In this document: positions 23,174 through 35,189 of the stretch, piece by piece
How positions within the stretch are numbered: position 1 is the stretch's first letter
How the letters are laid out: each line of letters begins with the position of its first letter
NCBI RefSeq assembly: GCF_018294505.1
Contig: NC_057798.1
Span: forward strand, 375,840,189 to 375,904,188
Direction: 5' to 3'
From: Triticum aestivum
Taxonomy: Eukaryota; Streptophyta; Magnoliopsida; Poales; Poaceae
Length of the DNA stretch: 64,000 nucleotides
Notes under the pieces: generated by a model
Told to the model about the DNA's origin: nothing
Seen by the model: only the letters and a program-made list of their open reading frames with translations
Database searches by the model: none
Translations under genes and position numbers: made by a program

Positions 23174-24443
23174 AATTTTTCTCTAGGAACGTATCAAAAT
23201 AAACATATGAAAGCAACAACACAAGCTATTGATTTACAACATAATTTGCAAAATACTACCAGGATTAAGTTCATGATAAATTAAAGTTCAATTAATCATA
23301 TTACTAAAGAACTCCCACTTAGATAGACATCCCTCTAATCCTCTAAGTGATTATGTGATCCATATCAACTACACCATGTCCGATCATCACGTGAGATGGA
23401 GTAGTTTCAACGGTGAACATAAATATGTTGATCATATCTACTATATGATTCAAGCTCGACCTTTCAGTCTCCGTGTTCCGAGGCCATATCTGTTATATGC
23501 TAGGCTCATCAAGTTTAACCTGAGTATTCCGCGTGCGCAACTGTTTTGCACCCGTTGTATTTGAATGTAGAGCCTATCACACCCGATCATCACGTGGTGT
23601 CTCAGCACGAAGAACTTTCACAACGATGCATACTCAGGGAGAACACTTCTTGATAATTTAGTGAGAGATCATCTTAAAATGCTACCGTCAATCAAGGCAA
23701 GATAAGATGCATAAAGGATAAACATCACATGCAATCAATATAAGTGATATGATATGGCCATCATCATATTGTGCTTGTGATCTCCATCTTCGAAGCACCG
23801 TCGTGATCACCATCATCACCGGCGCGACACCTTGATCTCCATCGTAGCATTATTGTCGTTACGCCATCTATTGCTTCTACGACTATCGCTACCGCTTAGT
23901 GATAAAGTAAAGCAATTACAGGGCGTTTGCATTTCATACAATAAAGCGACAACCATATGGCTCCTGCCAGTTGCCGATAACTTCGGTTACAAAACATGAT
24001 CATCTCATACAATAAAATATAGCATCACGTCTTGACCATATCACATCACAACATGCCCTGCAAAAACAAGTTAGACGTCCTCTACTTTGTTGTTGCAAAT
24101 TTTATGTGGCTGTTACGGGCTTAGCAAGAACCGTTCTTACCTACGCATCAAAACCACAACGATAGTTCGTCAAGTTAGTGCTGTTTTAACCTTCGCAAGG
24201 ACCGGGCGTAGCCACACTCGGTTCAACTAAAGTTGGAGAAACAGACACCCGCTAGTCACCTGTGTGCAAAGCACGGCGGTAAAACCAGTCTCGCGTAAGC
24301 GTACGCGTAATGTCGGTCCGGGCCGCTTCATCCAACAATACCGTCGAACCAAAGTATGACATGCTGGTAAGCAGTATGACTTGTATCGCCCACAACTCAC
24401 TTGTGTTCTACTCGTGCATATAACATCAACACATAAAACCTAG
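23174..24443 (-). other. Angela-type 5' leader
   Basis: About 1.3 kb between PBS and gag with no supported ORF. Such long leaders, carrying packaging and translation signals, are typical of BARE1/Angela elements. Confidence 0.7.
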
Positions 24444-24455
24444 GCTCTGATACCA
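24444..24455 (-). other. primer-binding site, Angela-type element
   Basis: Minus-strand TGGTATCAGAGC, the initiator-methionine tRNA complement, one base from the 5' LTR edge. It fixes the element's orientation. Confidence 0.92.
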
Positions 24456-24456
24456 C

Positions 24457-26213
24457 TGTTGGGGAACGTAGTAATTTTAAAAAAATTCCTACGCACACGC
24501 AAGATCATGGTGATGCATAGCAACGAGAGGGGAGAGTATTGTCCACGTACCATCGTAGACCGTAAGCGGAAGCGTTATGACAACGCAGTTGATGTAGTCA
24601 TACGTCTTCACGATCCTACCGATCCAAGTACCGAATGTAGGGCACCTCCGAGTCCAGCACACGTTCAGCTTGATGACGATCCTCGGACTCCGATCCAGCA
24701 AAGTGTCAGGGATGAGTTCCGTCAGCACGACAGCGTGGTGACGATGATGATGTTCTACCGGCGCAGGGCTTCGCCTAAACTCCGCGACGATATGACCGAG
24801 GTGGAATATGGTGGAGGGGGGCACCGCACACGGCTAAGGAATGATCTTGAAGATCAACTTGTGTGTCCTAGGGTGCCTCCCTGCCCCCGTATATAAAGGA
24901 GCAAGGGGGGGAGGCCGGCCGGCCCTCGTGGGCGCGCCAAGGAGGAGGAGTCCTCCTCCTAGTAGGAGTAGGACTCCCTCTTTCCTACTCCTACTAGGAG
25001 GGGGAAAGGAAGGGGGAGAGGGAGAGGGAAAGAAGGGGGCGCCGCCCCCCTCTCCTAGTCCAATTCAGACCAGAGGGGGAGGGGGCGCGCGGCCCATGCT
25101 GGCTGCCCCTCTCTCTCTCCACTAAGGCCCATAAGTCCCATTACTTCTCCCGGGGGGGGGGGGGGGGGGGGGTTCCGGTAACCCTTCAGCACTCCGGTTT
25201 TCCCCGAAAACACCCGGAACACTTCCGGTGTCCGAATATAGTCGTCCAATATATCAATCTTTATGTCTCGACCATTTCGAGACTCCTCGTCATGTTCGTG
25301 ATCTCATCCGGGACTCCGAACAAACTTTAGTACATCAAAACTTATAAACTCATAATAAAACTGTCATCGTAACGTTAAGCGTGCGGACCCTACGGGTTCG
25401 AGAACTATGTAGACATGACCTAGAACTATTCTCGGTCAATAACCAATAGCGAAACCTGGATGCTCATATTGGCTCCTACATATTCTACGAAGATCTTTAT
25501 CGGTCAAACTGCATAACAACATACGTTGTTCCCTTTGTCATCGGTATGTTACTTGCCCGAGATTCGATCGTCGGTATCCAATACCTAGTTCAATCTCGTT
25601 ACCGACAAGTCTCTTTACTCGTTATGTAATGCATAATTCCGTAACTAACTCATTAGCTACATTGCTTGCAAGGCTTATAGTGATGTGCATTACCGAGAGG
25701 GCCCAGAGATACCTCTCCGACAATCGGAGTGAAAAAACCTAATCTCGAAATACGCCAACCCAACATGTACCTTCAGAGACACCTGTAGTACTCCTTTATA
25801 ATCACCCAGTTACGTTGTGACGTTTGGTAGCACCCAAAGTGTTCCTCCGGTAAACGGGAGTTGCATAATCTCATAGTTACAGGAACATGTATAAGTCATG
25901 AAGAAAGCAATAGCAATATACTAAACGATCAAGTGCTAGGCTAACGGAATGGGTCATGTCAATCACATCATTCTCCTAATGATGTGATCCCATTAATCAA
26001 ATGACAACACATGTCTATGGTTAGGAAACATAACCATCTTTGATTAATGAGCTAGTCAAGTAGAGGCATACTAGTGACGTTATGTTGGTCTATGTATTCA
26101 CACATGTATTATGTTTCCGATTAATACAATTCTAGCATGAATAATAAACATTTATCTTGAAATAAGGAAATAAATAATAACTTTATTATTGCCTCTAGGG
26201 CATATTTCCTTCA
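24457..26213 (-). repeat. 5' LTR of Angela-type element
   Basis: 1757 bp, forward tgttggggaacgtag...gcatatttccttca. It contains a run of about 21 G (about 25151-25171) that is 7 G in the partner LTR, which explains most of the length difference. TATA at about 24890-24896 (minus reading). Confidence 0.93.
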
Positions 26214-26218
26214 TTTCT

Positions 26219-27578
26219 ATCACCTTCAAGTCAAGATCATAGAACTTTGTTTCAATGATCCTCTCCAGGCTCTCTTGGTTCTGAGTCAGGGTGGCCAATC
26301 CTTTCTCAATCCTCAAGGTAGCTTGAATAAGATATCCAAGTTGGTCTTGCTTTGACTTGAAGAACACTTGTGAGGACTCTTCAGCACTTCGCATCTTTGC
26401 CGCCTTCTCAACTTTAGCTTTCTGCCTCTTCTCTTGAGCTTCCACAAATGTGGGATCTTCAGCATTCATGACAATAGTGTTGTCCTCAAAATCAGGCCTC
26501 AAGGGAAGATGCTCTTTCTCCAACAAGTAGACACCTTTGCTCATCTTGGAGTTTATCAACATTTGGATGTGTGGAGCATACCCACATGACCTCTTCTGGT
26601 TAGCAGTTGTTCTCTTGATGATTTCAACAATCAAACTCATGACTATGAACTTCTGGTGCAAATCAAAGAGCTGTAGCAAGTTGATGGAATGGCCTCTGTT
26701 CATCCTGTGATCTCCTGATTTGGGCAACAAGGTGTGCCTCGGAATAATGTTCATAGTGGCCAATCCAGACATCAAGTAGTGCACTAAGCCTAGCTTATGT
26801 GTCTCCAAGGCTTTGTCAGGTATCTCCTTGTACATGTTGGTCATGGAGTTGTGATCCTTCTTCTTCTCAGCATAGACATCAATGTCTTTTTCAGCTTCTT
26901 CAGGGGCATTTATGAGCTTTGCACACTCACTAACAGAAGATTGGTACCTAGTAACTTTAGACATCCATACAATCTTGCCATCAGGATAGAAATGAGTTGT
27001 TGAATAGAATTGAATAATGAGCTCATCATTCCACTTGGTCAACTTCTGACCCACAAACTTGTCAACTCCATTGAGTCTGAAGCTTTCATGCACTCCTAGA
27101 AAGTGATCTTCATTAGCATCAATGTACTTCCAATCAACCCACTTCATATGACACACTATGGGCTTCTTGTCAAGTAGCATCGTCGCATAGAAGTCATGTT
27201 GTTCTTTGGTATGAAACTTGTAGTCCACAACAGTCCTTCTCCTCACAGCATATGGATCTACTTGTATCCACAGTCTCAGACCTGCATCCTTTCTCTCCTT
27301 AATGTTTTCTGCCACTGGATGATTGTCATCATGGTCTAGTATCTTTGGCTTGAGTTTTCTAAGCACTTGGGCTTCATCATCTTCTTCTTCAATTTCAGGC
27401 ACTGGGGCCTTGTCCTTCTCTGCAGCAGGAATGTTCCTTGTGCTTCTCTTAGGTGCAGACTTGGAAGCTTGTGCTGGAGCTTTGGGGGCAGTCTTGGGCT
27501 TTGAAGGTGCAGCCCCAGACTTGATGGCATCTCCCATCAACTTTTGTGTCTTAGCAGGAGGTGTTGGTGCAGCATCCT
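26219..27578 (-). pseudogene. host-element ORF2, central piece
   Basis: A long minus-strand frame of about 450 residues, open from the gypsy LTR edge (27578) to the Angela edge (26219). An Ala/Pro/Lys-rich N-terminal part is followed by an acidic stretch (PEIEEEDDEAQ). The conserved-looking core contains WVDWKYIDANEDHFLG, LTKWNDELIIQFYSTTHFYP and GKIVWMSKVTRYQ, and the C-terminal part is coiled-coil-like (ATLRIEKGLATLTQNQESLE). The FYS...W.. pattern resembles the putative plant transposon protein (Transposase_32-like) domain found in many plant retroelements. No catalytic motif is visible. The apparent start at 27615 lies inside the LTR of another element; the real start is at 36634. Function unknown. 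Confidence 0.65.
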
Positions 27579-28604
27579 TGATGTAGGGTGGAACCCCTGG
27601 GGGGCGATCTTTCACGTTTGGAGAGAATCCCTACAAGGAACATGAAGAACGCGCGGAAGAACACAAGGGAAATCACGAGGGAAAAACAAGAGAAACACTC
27701 AACCGACACGAAATTGATCAAACAGGTGCTAGATCATCGAGGCACAAAGTAACACGAGATCCAAAGTCAACAAGGGGCGATACAAAGGTAGCCGTTCTTC
27801 TCCGAGAGGAGGTCTTGATTGTCTTCTCCGGATGGAGGTCTTGAATTCGGATGGATCTTCTCCGAAGAGGTGCGGTCCCTTACGAGGAGTAGATCCATGC
27901 AAATGAGCAATGCTCTATCTCAAATGAGCTAAACCAATGCTAAGTCTCGAAGTGAGGAGGAGGAGTCCTATTTATAGGCTAGGGGGTGAAGGGGTACATG
28001 GGCCTAGCCCAACTCGCGCATGCAGGCGGGGTCCGGATGATCCGGGTGGGGAGCCGGATGATCCGGGCTCGGGCCGGATGATCTGGGTGGAGACCCGGAT
28101 GAGCTGGTGATGTAGGCGGTGGTGGTGCAGGTCCGGATGTCCGGTTGGGGGTCCGGATGTCAGGGCGGTGTCTGGATGATCCGGGTCGTGTCCGGATGAT
28201 CCGGCTTCAAGGAGGAGCTTCGGGTGTCTTCGGCGCGAATTAGCCGGATCATCCGGACCGGGGTCCGGATCGTCCAGGCTCTGTTTGGATCGTCCGAGCC
28301 CTCGTCCGGATCGTTTGGCCAGCCTGGGACTTGGCGCTTCTCCTCTCCGTCTTCACGCATGTCTTACGCTTCCGGTTCTCCTTGCTTCCTAGCTTCTCCA
28401 TGGCTAACTCCTTGGTACCTAAGTATGCAAAGCGTCTCTGTTTGAGGTAGTAGCCATGTCTCGTGTGAATCAAAAGGGAGTTGTGAGAGGAGTGATGTCA
28501 CCTCAGTTTCGAGAGCTCTTGCACGTGCTCGACTCATAGGTCCAAGTGGTGTTGTAGGAGATGTAGATGCGTCCATGGGGATGATCGTGGGATGCTCCGC
28601 ATCA
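27579..28604 (-). repeat. 3' LTR of CRM-like gypsy element
   Basis: 1026 bp, forward tgatgtagggtgg...gatgctccgcatca. The adjacent PPT (28605-28622) reads GGGAGGGGGGGAGA on the minus strand. TATA (TATAAATA, minus) at about 27969-27977. Region 28030-28320 is a dense array of CCGGATGATCCGG-like quasi-palindromes, about 20 bp longer than in the partner LTR. Confidence 0.9.
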
Positions 28605-29579
28605 TCTCCCCCCCTCCCTTGGGAGAGATCCAACCTCGGATCGAAATCTTCATCACCATGGTAAGGTGAGAGGTCTTTGATGTTGAAGATGTCGCTCACA
28701 TTGTACTTGTCGCTTGGTAGGTCGATCTTGTAAGCGTTGTTGTTGTAGCGTGCTAACACCTTGAAGGGTCCATCGGCTCGAGGTAGAAGTTTGGACTTGC
28801 ATTCATTGGGGAAGTGGTCCTTGCGAAGGTGTAGCCATACGAGATCGCCAGTGTTGAAGATCATGGGTTGTTTGTTGACGTTGAGCTTGGTCGCTAGTCA
28901 TTGTACTTGGCTCTCGATGGTATGCCTTGTATCCTCATGCATCTTCTTGATGTAGCTTGTGCGTGCACTTGCGTTGAGGTTGGTGCGCTCTTTGAGAGGA
29001 AGAGGTAGAATGTCCAATGGGGACAACGGGTTGAAACCGTAGACGACCTCGAAAGGGGACTTGCCGGTAGTCGAATGTGTTGCCCGGTTGTAGGCGTACT
29101 CGGCGATGGGTAGACACGCCTCCCACTCCTTGATGTTCTTCTTGATCAACACGCGAAGTAGAGTGGAGAGCGTACGGTTCGTCACCTCCGTTTGGCCATC
29201 GGTTTGAGGATGGTATGCGGATGAGAACAAGAGTTTGATTCCGAGCTTGGCGCATAGCGTCTTCCAAAAGTAACTCAAGAACTTGACGTCGCAGTCGGAG
29301 ACGATTGTCTTTGGTACTCCATGGAGGCGCAAGATTTCCCTACAAAAGAGATTTGCAACGTGTGAAGCATCGTCTATCTTGTTGCAAGGAATGAAATGTG
29401 CCATCTTAGAAAATCGGTCCACAACAACAAACACGGAATTCTTTCCATTTTCAGTTCTAGGCAAACCAAGTACAAAATCCATGATAATGTCTTCCCAAGG
29501 TTGATAAGGAATAGGAATAGGCATGTAAAGACCATGTGATTGAGCTTTACACTTAGCTTTGTGACATGTAGAGCATCAG
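28364..29579 (-). pseudogene. gypsy integrase
   Basis: Integrase that would insert the cDNA. A TGA (29579-29577) interrupts the zinc-binding domain. The core shows [15 protein letters not shown] and [14 protein letters not shown] (Asp), [17 protein letters not shown] (Asp) and [15 protein letters not shown] (Glu), so the DDE triad is present. After a break near 28898 the C-terminal domain continues (TGDLVWLHLRKDHFP, DGPFKVLARYN, FNIKDLSPY). It then crosses the LTR boundary at 28604 with GPMSRARARALETEV, ending at 28364. Overlap of the pol end with the 3' LTR is a CRM-like trait. Confidence 0.87.
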
Positions 29580-31141
29580 GTGGTGAAGCGTGAGACGTCG
29601 TGGAACATCTTGGGCCAAAAGTAGTTATTGGAGAGCGTGGCAAATGTCTTGTCGCGTCCAAAATGTCCCATGAGTCCGCCTCCATGAGCCTCTTGCAAAA
29701 GGAGCAAACGAAGAGAAGACTCAGGAATGCAAAGTTTGTTAGCTCTCATAAGATAAGCATCCTTGATGTAATATCGTTCCCAAGATGTATGCGTCAAACA
29801 TTTAGCATAAGAAATAGCAAAAGATGGATCATTAGCATACAAGTCTTTTATGTGCTCAAAGCCAATAACATTCAACTCAAGTTTAGTGACAAGTGTGCAT
29901 ATGCGTGAAAGTGCAACCGCAACTACATTTTCCTTACCCTTAATGTACTTGATCACATAGGGGAAAGATTCGATAAATTCACTCCATTTGGCATGACGCT
30001 TGTTTAATTTAATTTGACCTTTTAAGTACTTAATCGTTGCATGATCGGTATGGATGACAAATTCATGAGGCCTAAGATAATGTTTCCAAACATGTAGCAC
30101 ACGCACTAAAGCATACAATTCTTTGTCATAGATGGGATAGTTATGTTGAGCACCAGAGAGTTTTTCACTATAATATGCAATGGCTCATTTTTCTTGCATC
30201 AAAACTCCGCCAATTCCGGTAGCACTTGCATCACAATGAACCTCAAAAGTTTTGTCAAAGTTGGGCAAAGCAAGAATCGGAGCATGAGTAAGCAAATACT
30301 TGAGCTCATCAAAAGTGGTGGATTGCAAAGATCCCCAAACAAAAGGAGCATTCTTCTTACTCAAGGCATGCAAAGGAGCAGCAATAGTGCTAAAGTCTTT
30401 CACGAAGCGACGATAAAAACCCGCAAGGCCAAGAAAACTACGCACTTGTTGCAAATTCGTGGGTTGGGGCCAAGTTTTAATTGCTTCAATTTCAGATTCG
30501 TCAACATGGACACCCTTGGAAGAGACAACGAAACCCAAGAAAACAAGTTTGTCAACACCAAAAGTGCACTTTTTCATGTTGGCATAAAGACGTTCCTTGC
30601 GAAGGGTTTGCAAAACAGCCCTAACATGATTAAGATGCTCTTTCATGGATTTGCTAAAAACAAGAATGTCATCAAAGTAAACCACAACAAACACTCCAAT
30701 ATAAGGACGAAGCACAAAATGCATAAGTCTCATGAAAGTACCGGGAGCTTCCGATAAACCCATAGGCATAACCAACCACTCGTACAAGCCAAATTTGGTT
30801 TTGAAAGCGGGTTTCCACTCATCACCTTCTTGTATGCGGATTTGATAATAGCCACTTTTAAGACCAATTTTTGAGAAAAAGGCGGCACCGCTAAGTTCAT
30901 CAAGCATATCATCTAGGCGAGGAATGGGATGCCTATAGCGAACGGTGATAGAATTAATGGGTCTACAATCAGAACACATGCGATAACTTCCATATTGCTT
31001 AGGGAGAAGTATAACCGGAACGGCACAAGGGCTTAGGCTTTCACGTACATGACCGTTGTCGATTAGTTGTTGTACTTGCCGTTGGATCTCCTTAGTTTCT
31101 TTAGGTTTGACGTGGCATGGAGCTTTGTTTGGTAGCGGCAC
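29580..31141 (-). pseudogene. gypsy reverse transcriptase and RNase H
   Basis: Reverse transcriptase from MPLPNKAPCHVKPKE through YRHPIPRLDDMLDELSGA. Motif A reads FSKIGLKSGYYQIR, so the catalytic Asp of the usual SKIDL is Gly (codon at 30865-30863). Motif C VVYFDDILVFS is intact. A stop follows GGVLMQEK (30185). RNase H (30118 onward) shows [10 protein letters not shown] and [10 protein letters not shown], where the last catalytic Asp (VADALSR) is Val (codon 29917-29915). Both enzymes are therefore dead by active-site change as well as by stops. Confidence 0.9.
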
Positions 31142-31174
31142 TCCGGGGATGAGGTCGATTCGATGCTCAATACC

Positions 31175-31997
31175 TCATAGAGGAGGTAGACCCAGAGGTA
31201 GCTCATCGGGGAAAACATCTTGGAATTCCTGCAAAAGAGATTGAAACACTAAAGGTAGCTCATGAGAGGTGTTAGTTTTTGGTTCCCCATCCTTGCACAC
31301 AAGGACAAAGTGCATAACACTCGATGGGTTCTCACACACTTCTCTTATCTCACTTTTTGTGGCAAATAGGACTAGGTTTTTCTCTATAGGCGAATAGGCG
31401 CTCAAGTTTGGCTTGTGGCTCTCACTCACTTTTTGGTGGATCACTTTCTCACTCTTCTCTCCATGATGGGTGGCTTGCTTGTCGGCTATCACTTGACTAG
31501 GAGACATAGGTCGAAGCACATACTCCTTTCCTTTCATCTTGAAGCTATAGTGATTGGTACGCCCATTGTGGATGACACCACGGTAGAATTGCCAAGGCCT
31601 ACCAAGAAGAAGGTGGCAAACGGACATCGGGACGACACTCCAAAGTGTCCTCATATGCACCAATTTTGAAGGAGACTTGGACCGTATGCTCAACTCGTAT
31701 AGTGCCGGAGTCACTTAGCCATTGAACCTTGTATGGGTGCGGGTGCTTCATCTTGACCAATTGGAGCTTGGAGCATAGTTCTTCGCTTGCCAAGTTGTGA
31801 CAACTACCTCCATCGATGATGACCTTGACGGACCTTCCATTGATGCCGGCCTTTGTGTGGAAGATGTGGCATCTTTGGTCTTCTTCTTGTTGATGTTGAA
31901 GAGTCAAAACTTTGGACACAACGAGAGTGGGGCTCGAATCCTCATCACAAAAGACTTGATCATCTTCATCCTCGTTCACGCGCTGGTGCATGGCCAC
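31175..31997 (-). pseudogene. gypsy aspartic protease
   Basis: Retropepsin with active site VIIDGGSCHNLAS, a common form in chromovirus-like elements. An upstream acidic linker (NEDEDDQVFCDEDSS) precedes it, and a frameshift near 31650 separates the second half (VPMSVCHLLLGRPWQFYRG, typical flap/LLGRPW text). It would process the polyprotein. Confidence 0.85.
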
Positions 31998-32000
31998 TTG

Positions 32001-33780
32001 CTAAAGGGCTTCCATCTCCTCGTCACTCATGGAGTCATAGGTTCCATCACCATTGAGGATCATGGTGCGCTTGTTTGTGCATTCGTAAGACTTGTGGCCT
32101 CGGCCGCCGCAAGTGAAACACTTGAAGGAGCTTGTCTTGACGGTCTCATCGGTCAGAGTAGATGATGAAGCACGCGGCTTGAAGTTGCTTGTAGTAGGAG
32201 GAAGATGACTTGAGCTTGTCGAAGCTTTCTTGTAACTTGACTTGTCGTCGTTGGTTGTAGATGGCTTGGTTGAGGTAGAATTTGGAGGAGTCGTTGAAGC
32301 TTGGTTGTTGGAGAAGCCGTAGTTCTTGGATGAGTACTTGGTGTACTTGAAGTCATCTTGCACTTGACGTTCCGCCTTGGTAGCTTGATGCACGAGCTCA
32401 ATGAGGTTGGAGTAGGGTTGGAAGTCGGCAATCTTCTTGATGGGATGATTGAGTCCATTCAAGAAACGTGCCATAGTTTGCTTATCATCTTCCGTGACAT
32501 TGGCTCGAATCATGGCTATCTCCATTTCCTTGTAGTATTCTTCAACACTCTTTGTTCCTTGCTTGAAGAGTTGGAGTTTCTTGAAGATATCGTGGTTCTA
32601 GTATGTGGGCACAAAACGTGCTCGCATGACTTCCTTCATTTGAGCCCAAATGGTGATTGGTGGTTCACCTCTTGCTTGTCGGTGCTCAAGGACTTGTTCC
32701 CACCATATGAGCACATAGTCTTGGAACTCAAGTGATGCCATAGCGATCTTCTTCTCTTCCTCATAGTTGTGCAGACGAAAGATTTTGTCGACCTTCAATG
32801 CCCATGAGAGGTATTCTTTGGGATCATTGCTTCCATTGAACTTGGGCATTGTAAACTTTAGCTTGCCGTAGCGTTGTTCTTCATTGTGTTGTTGGCAATG
32901 GTGATGATGACGCCCTTGACGGTGAGGATAATCATCCTCATGTTTCTCTTGGCGTGGAGGAAGTCCATGATCAACTTGCTCTTGTTGAACTTGAGGTTGA
33001 GGTGGAGCTTGACGAGCTTGTGGAGGAGCTTGAGGAACATGACGTTGCACTCGCAGTTGGTAGTTCCTCTCTTGGATTTCTTCTCGAAGGGCTTCCTCTT
33101 GATTGCGCCGTTCGCGATTGCGGTTTGGCGATGGCTCGACTTGATTCTTGAAGGGCACATTATGCCTCAAGAGCTTGTGCTTCACGTTGTTGTTGTTGAA
33201 GACGTTGAGCCTCGGCGTCTTGTTCCTCTTGGTGTAGGCGCGCTCGTTCTTCATCTTGGCGCCGTTGTCGTTGTCGTTCTTGAGCTTGAGCAAACGCAAC
33301 TTGATGTGGTGGAGGATGAAGTTCTTGCTCGTCGACTTGCTCTTGTGAATGCTTGTCGTGTAGCGGATTGCGAGATGCATGACGGTCTTGACACACGGCT
33401 CGTCGAAGAGTGTTTGATGTCGGTGTACTTGAGCCGGAGAAGGTGTCGTCGGAGTGTCGACTTGAGCGGCTTCGTCTTGAGTATGAAGAAGTAGAAGGAG
33501 GACGGTTCACCAACAAGGAGCGGATCTCGTCCATCCTTGCATCATTCTCTTGCTTGTGAGCGTCGAGCTTGTTGTCGAAGTAGTCCTTTGTATGTTGCTC
33601 GGAGAGTCGCAAGTCGGTGGCGAGGTTGTCGATGCGGTTGGTCATAGCTTGTTGCTCTTGATGCAACGCTCGTTGTACACCAAAGAGGTGGCTCTTGGTG
33701 ACGAATGATAACATGTCATCGTCTTGCTCGATGAAGAGTGGTTTGGTAGAAGTACTTGGCCTATCCATCATTCCAAGCAA
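32001..33780 (-). pseudogene. gypsy gag with CCHC knuckle
   Basis: Starts near 33780 (MLGMMDRPSTSTKP). A long coiled-coil/Gln-Arg-rich N-terminal region is followed by a frameshift near 33170, then the Retrotrans_gag domain (FTMPKFNGSNDPKEYLSWAL; ASLEFQDYVLIWWEQVL), an in-frame TAG near 32598, FLNGLNHPIKKIADF, a Ser/Thr-rich linker and a normal zinc knuckle CFTCGGRGHKSYEC (about 32110). It ends at a stop near 32001, before the protease. Confidence 0.85.
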
Positions 33781-35172
33781 AATGTGAGTGGGAGAAGGAG
33801 AGGAACTTATACCAAATGTACCTTGACCGATGTTGACGATGAATCAAGTTCACTCAAATGCGGACAATGAAATAGCACTATTGGTACCAATTCTTGTCGG
33901 TTCTCACACCTACACAAGTAAAAGCTTATGGTGGAGTTTGGTTAGGATGGTGGCACAAAATTTGATGCAATTGTTAGTTTGACTCAAAGATGTTGAAAAA
34001 GATTCGCAAATGCAACAAGTAGACTAAGAAAGTAGTGGTACACGAAAACACACACGCAAATAGAATAATGGGATTGTGCAAACCAAAAATGAGCCAAAAT
34101 GTGGAGTCCACGAAAATGCTCTTGTTGCACAATACTCGAGAGACGCTAGCACGATTGCACAATAGGCGGATACGGAGCTTGTGCACAACCTACTAAGCAA
34201 AAATGCAATGGCCTCTATCCCAAGTATGCTATATGTATGGTATTTCGGTGATATGATCCAAGATGATCGGATATGACAATCTTAATGTAATATGATGCTA
34301 TGGTTCTTGCTTATAAGCTCTTTGCTTATCTTTCTCTTTTGCTTAAAAGCTTGGTTGGCTCTTTCACTTTTGAGCTCTTTTATCATGCAAAACTTCACGA
34401 ACCAAGATAGCAATTGTGTATGCGATGACAAATTTGTGACACAAGAGATGATATGGTATGTATGCTATGGAGTATGATCCCTAATGTGCACAAGTCACGT
34501 TGCCGGCAATACTCAATGGCTAAGCTCGATGGGTAAGCAACGCAAAAGTAAGGCTATGGTGGTTATCAATGCAATGGCAAGGCGTAGACAAAGATGTCAT
34601 CGAAGTTACCGTCCGTAGCGATGATGAGTAGTCGACGAAGATGAGCGGTGGTGATGTTGATGTCGCATCGTACCTAAATAGCCGAAACACAATAGGACAC
34701 GGGAAACCACAACTCAAATTCTCGAACCCAAAGTCGAATGGTGGTATGGAGGGGTATGTCGTGGGGTTCGCGGATGAAGGTGGTGGTGGTCGAAGTGGGT
34801 GTAGTGCGGAGGCGTAGGTGGTGGTGGAGAAGAACTGCAGAAAATGCAGTTTTGGCAGACAAAGTCGGATGATCCGGGCGCGTCTGAATGATCCGAGTCA
34901 GGGTCCGGATGATCCGGGCAGGTCAACTGCGCTCGGGGCTGCTCGGGATTTCGTGGATTTTGGATGGATTTCGAGGGTGAGAAGGTAGGGAAAAGCAAGA
35001 TCCACGAGTTACACAATGAATCCACAGATCAAAATCAACAAAACATCATCAAAACCAACAAATCACAAAAAAATTGGGGGCTATTTTTGGTGGGGATTTT
35101 CGGATTTAGGACGAAATCAACAAAATCAAGCTAGAAAAAGAGGGGTAGGGGCTCCAAAAATGTGATCAACGT
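33781..35172 (-). other. gypsy 5' leader
   Basis: About 1.4 kb between PBS and gag without a supported ORF. It contains one more CCGGATGATCCGG cluster near 34860-34920, outside the LTRs. Confidence 0.65.
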
Positions 35173-35186
35173 GGCTCATGATACCA
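35173..35186 (-). other. primer-binding site, CRM-like gypsy
   Basis: Minus-strand TGGTATCATGAGCC, similar to the initiator-Met tRNA complement, three bases from the 5' LTR edge. Confidence 0.8.
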
Positions 35187-35189
35187 AGA

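Larger units (their letters stand above)
17617..26213 (-). mobile_element. Angela/WIS/BARE1-type Ty1-copia element, complete with both LTRs
   Basis: 8597 bp, flanked by a perfect TSD TTTCT (17612-17616, 26214-26218). Minus orientation: 5' LTR 24457-26213, initiator-Met PBS 24444-24455, gag, protease, integrase, reverse transcriptase, PPT, 3' LTR 17617-19357. The LTR termini (TGAAGGAAATATGCCCTAGAGG / CGTTCCCCAACA type) identify the Angela/WIS group. An eye count gives about 49 substitutions in roughly 1740 bp (2.8%). At 1.3e-8 substitutions per site per year that is about 1 million years. Structurally intact but coding-dead. It inserted in ORF2 of the host element. Confidence 0.93.

Noticed and set aside
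28160..28473. Asp/Pro-rich open frames (also 35566-36044) as possible small proteins
   Set aside because: Produced by the CCGGATGATCCGG array in the gypsy LTRs; the same frames occur in both LTRs.
32874..33494. Plus-strand frame of 206 codons rich in Leu/Val
   Set aside because: Exact antisense shadow of the Gln/Arg-rich gypsy gag.
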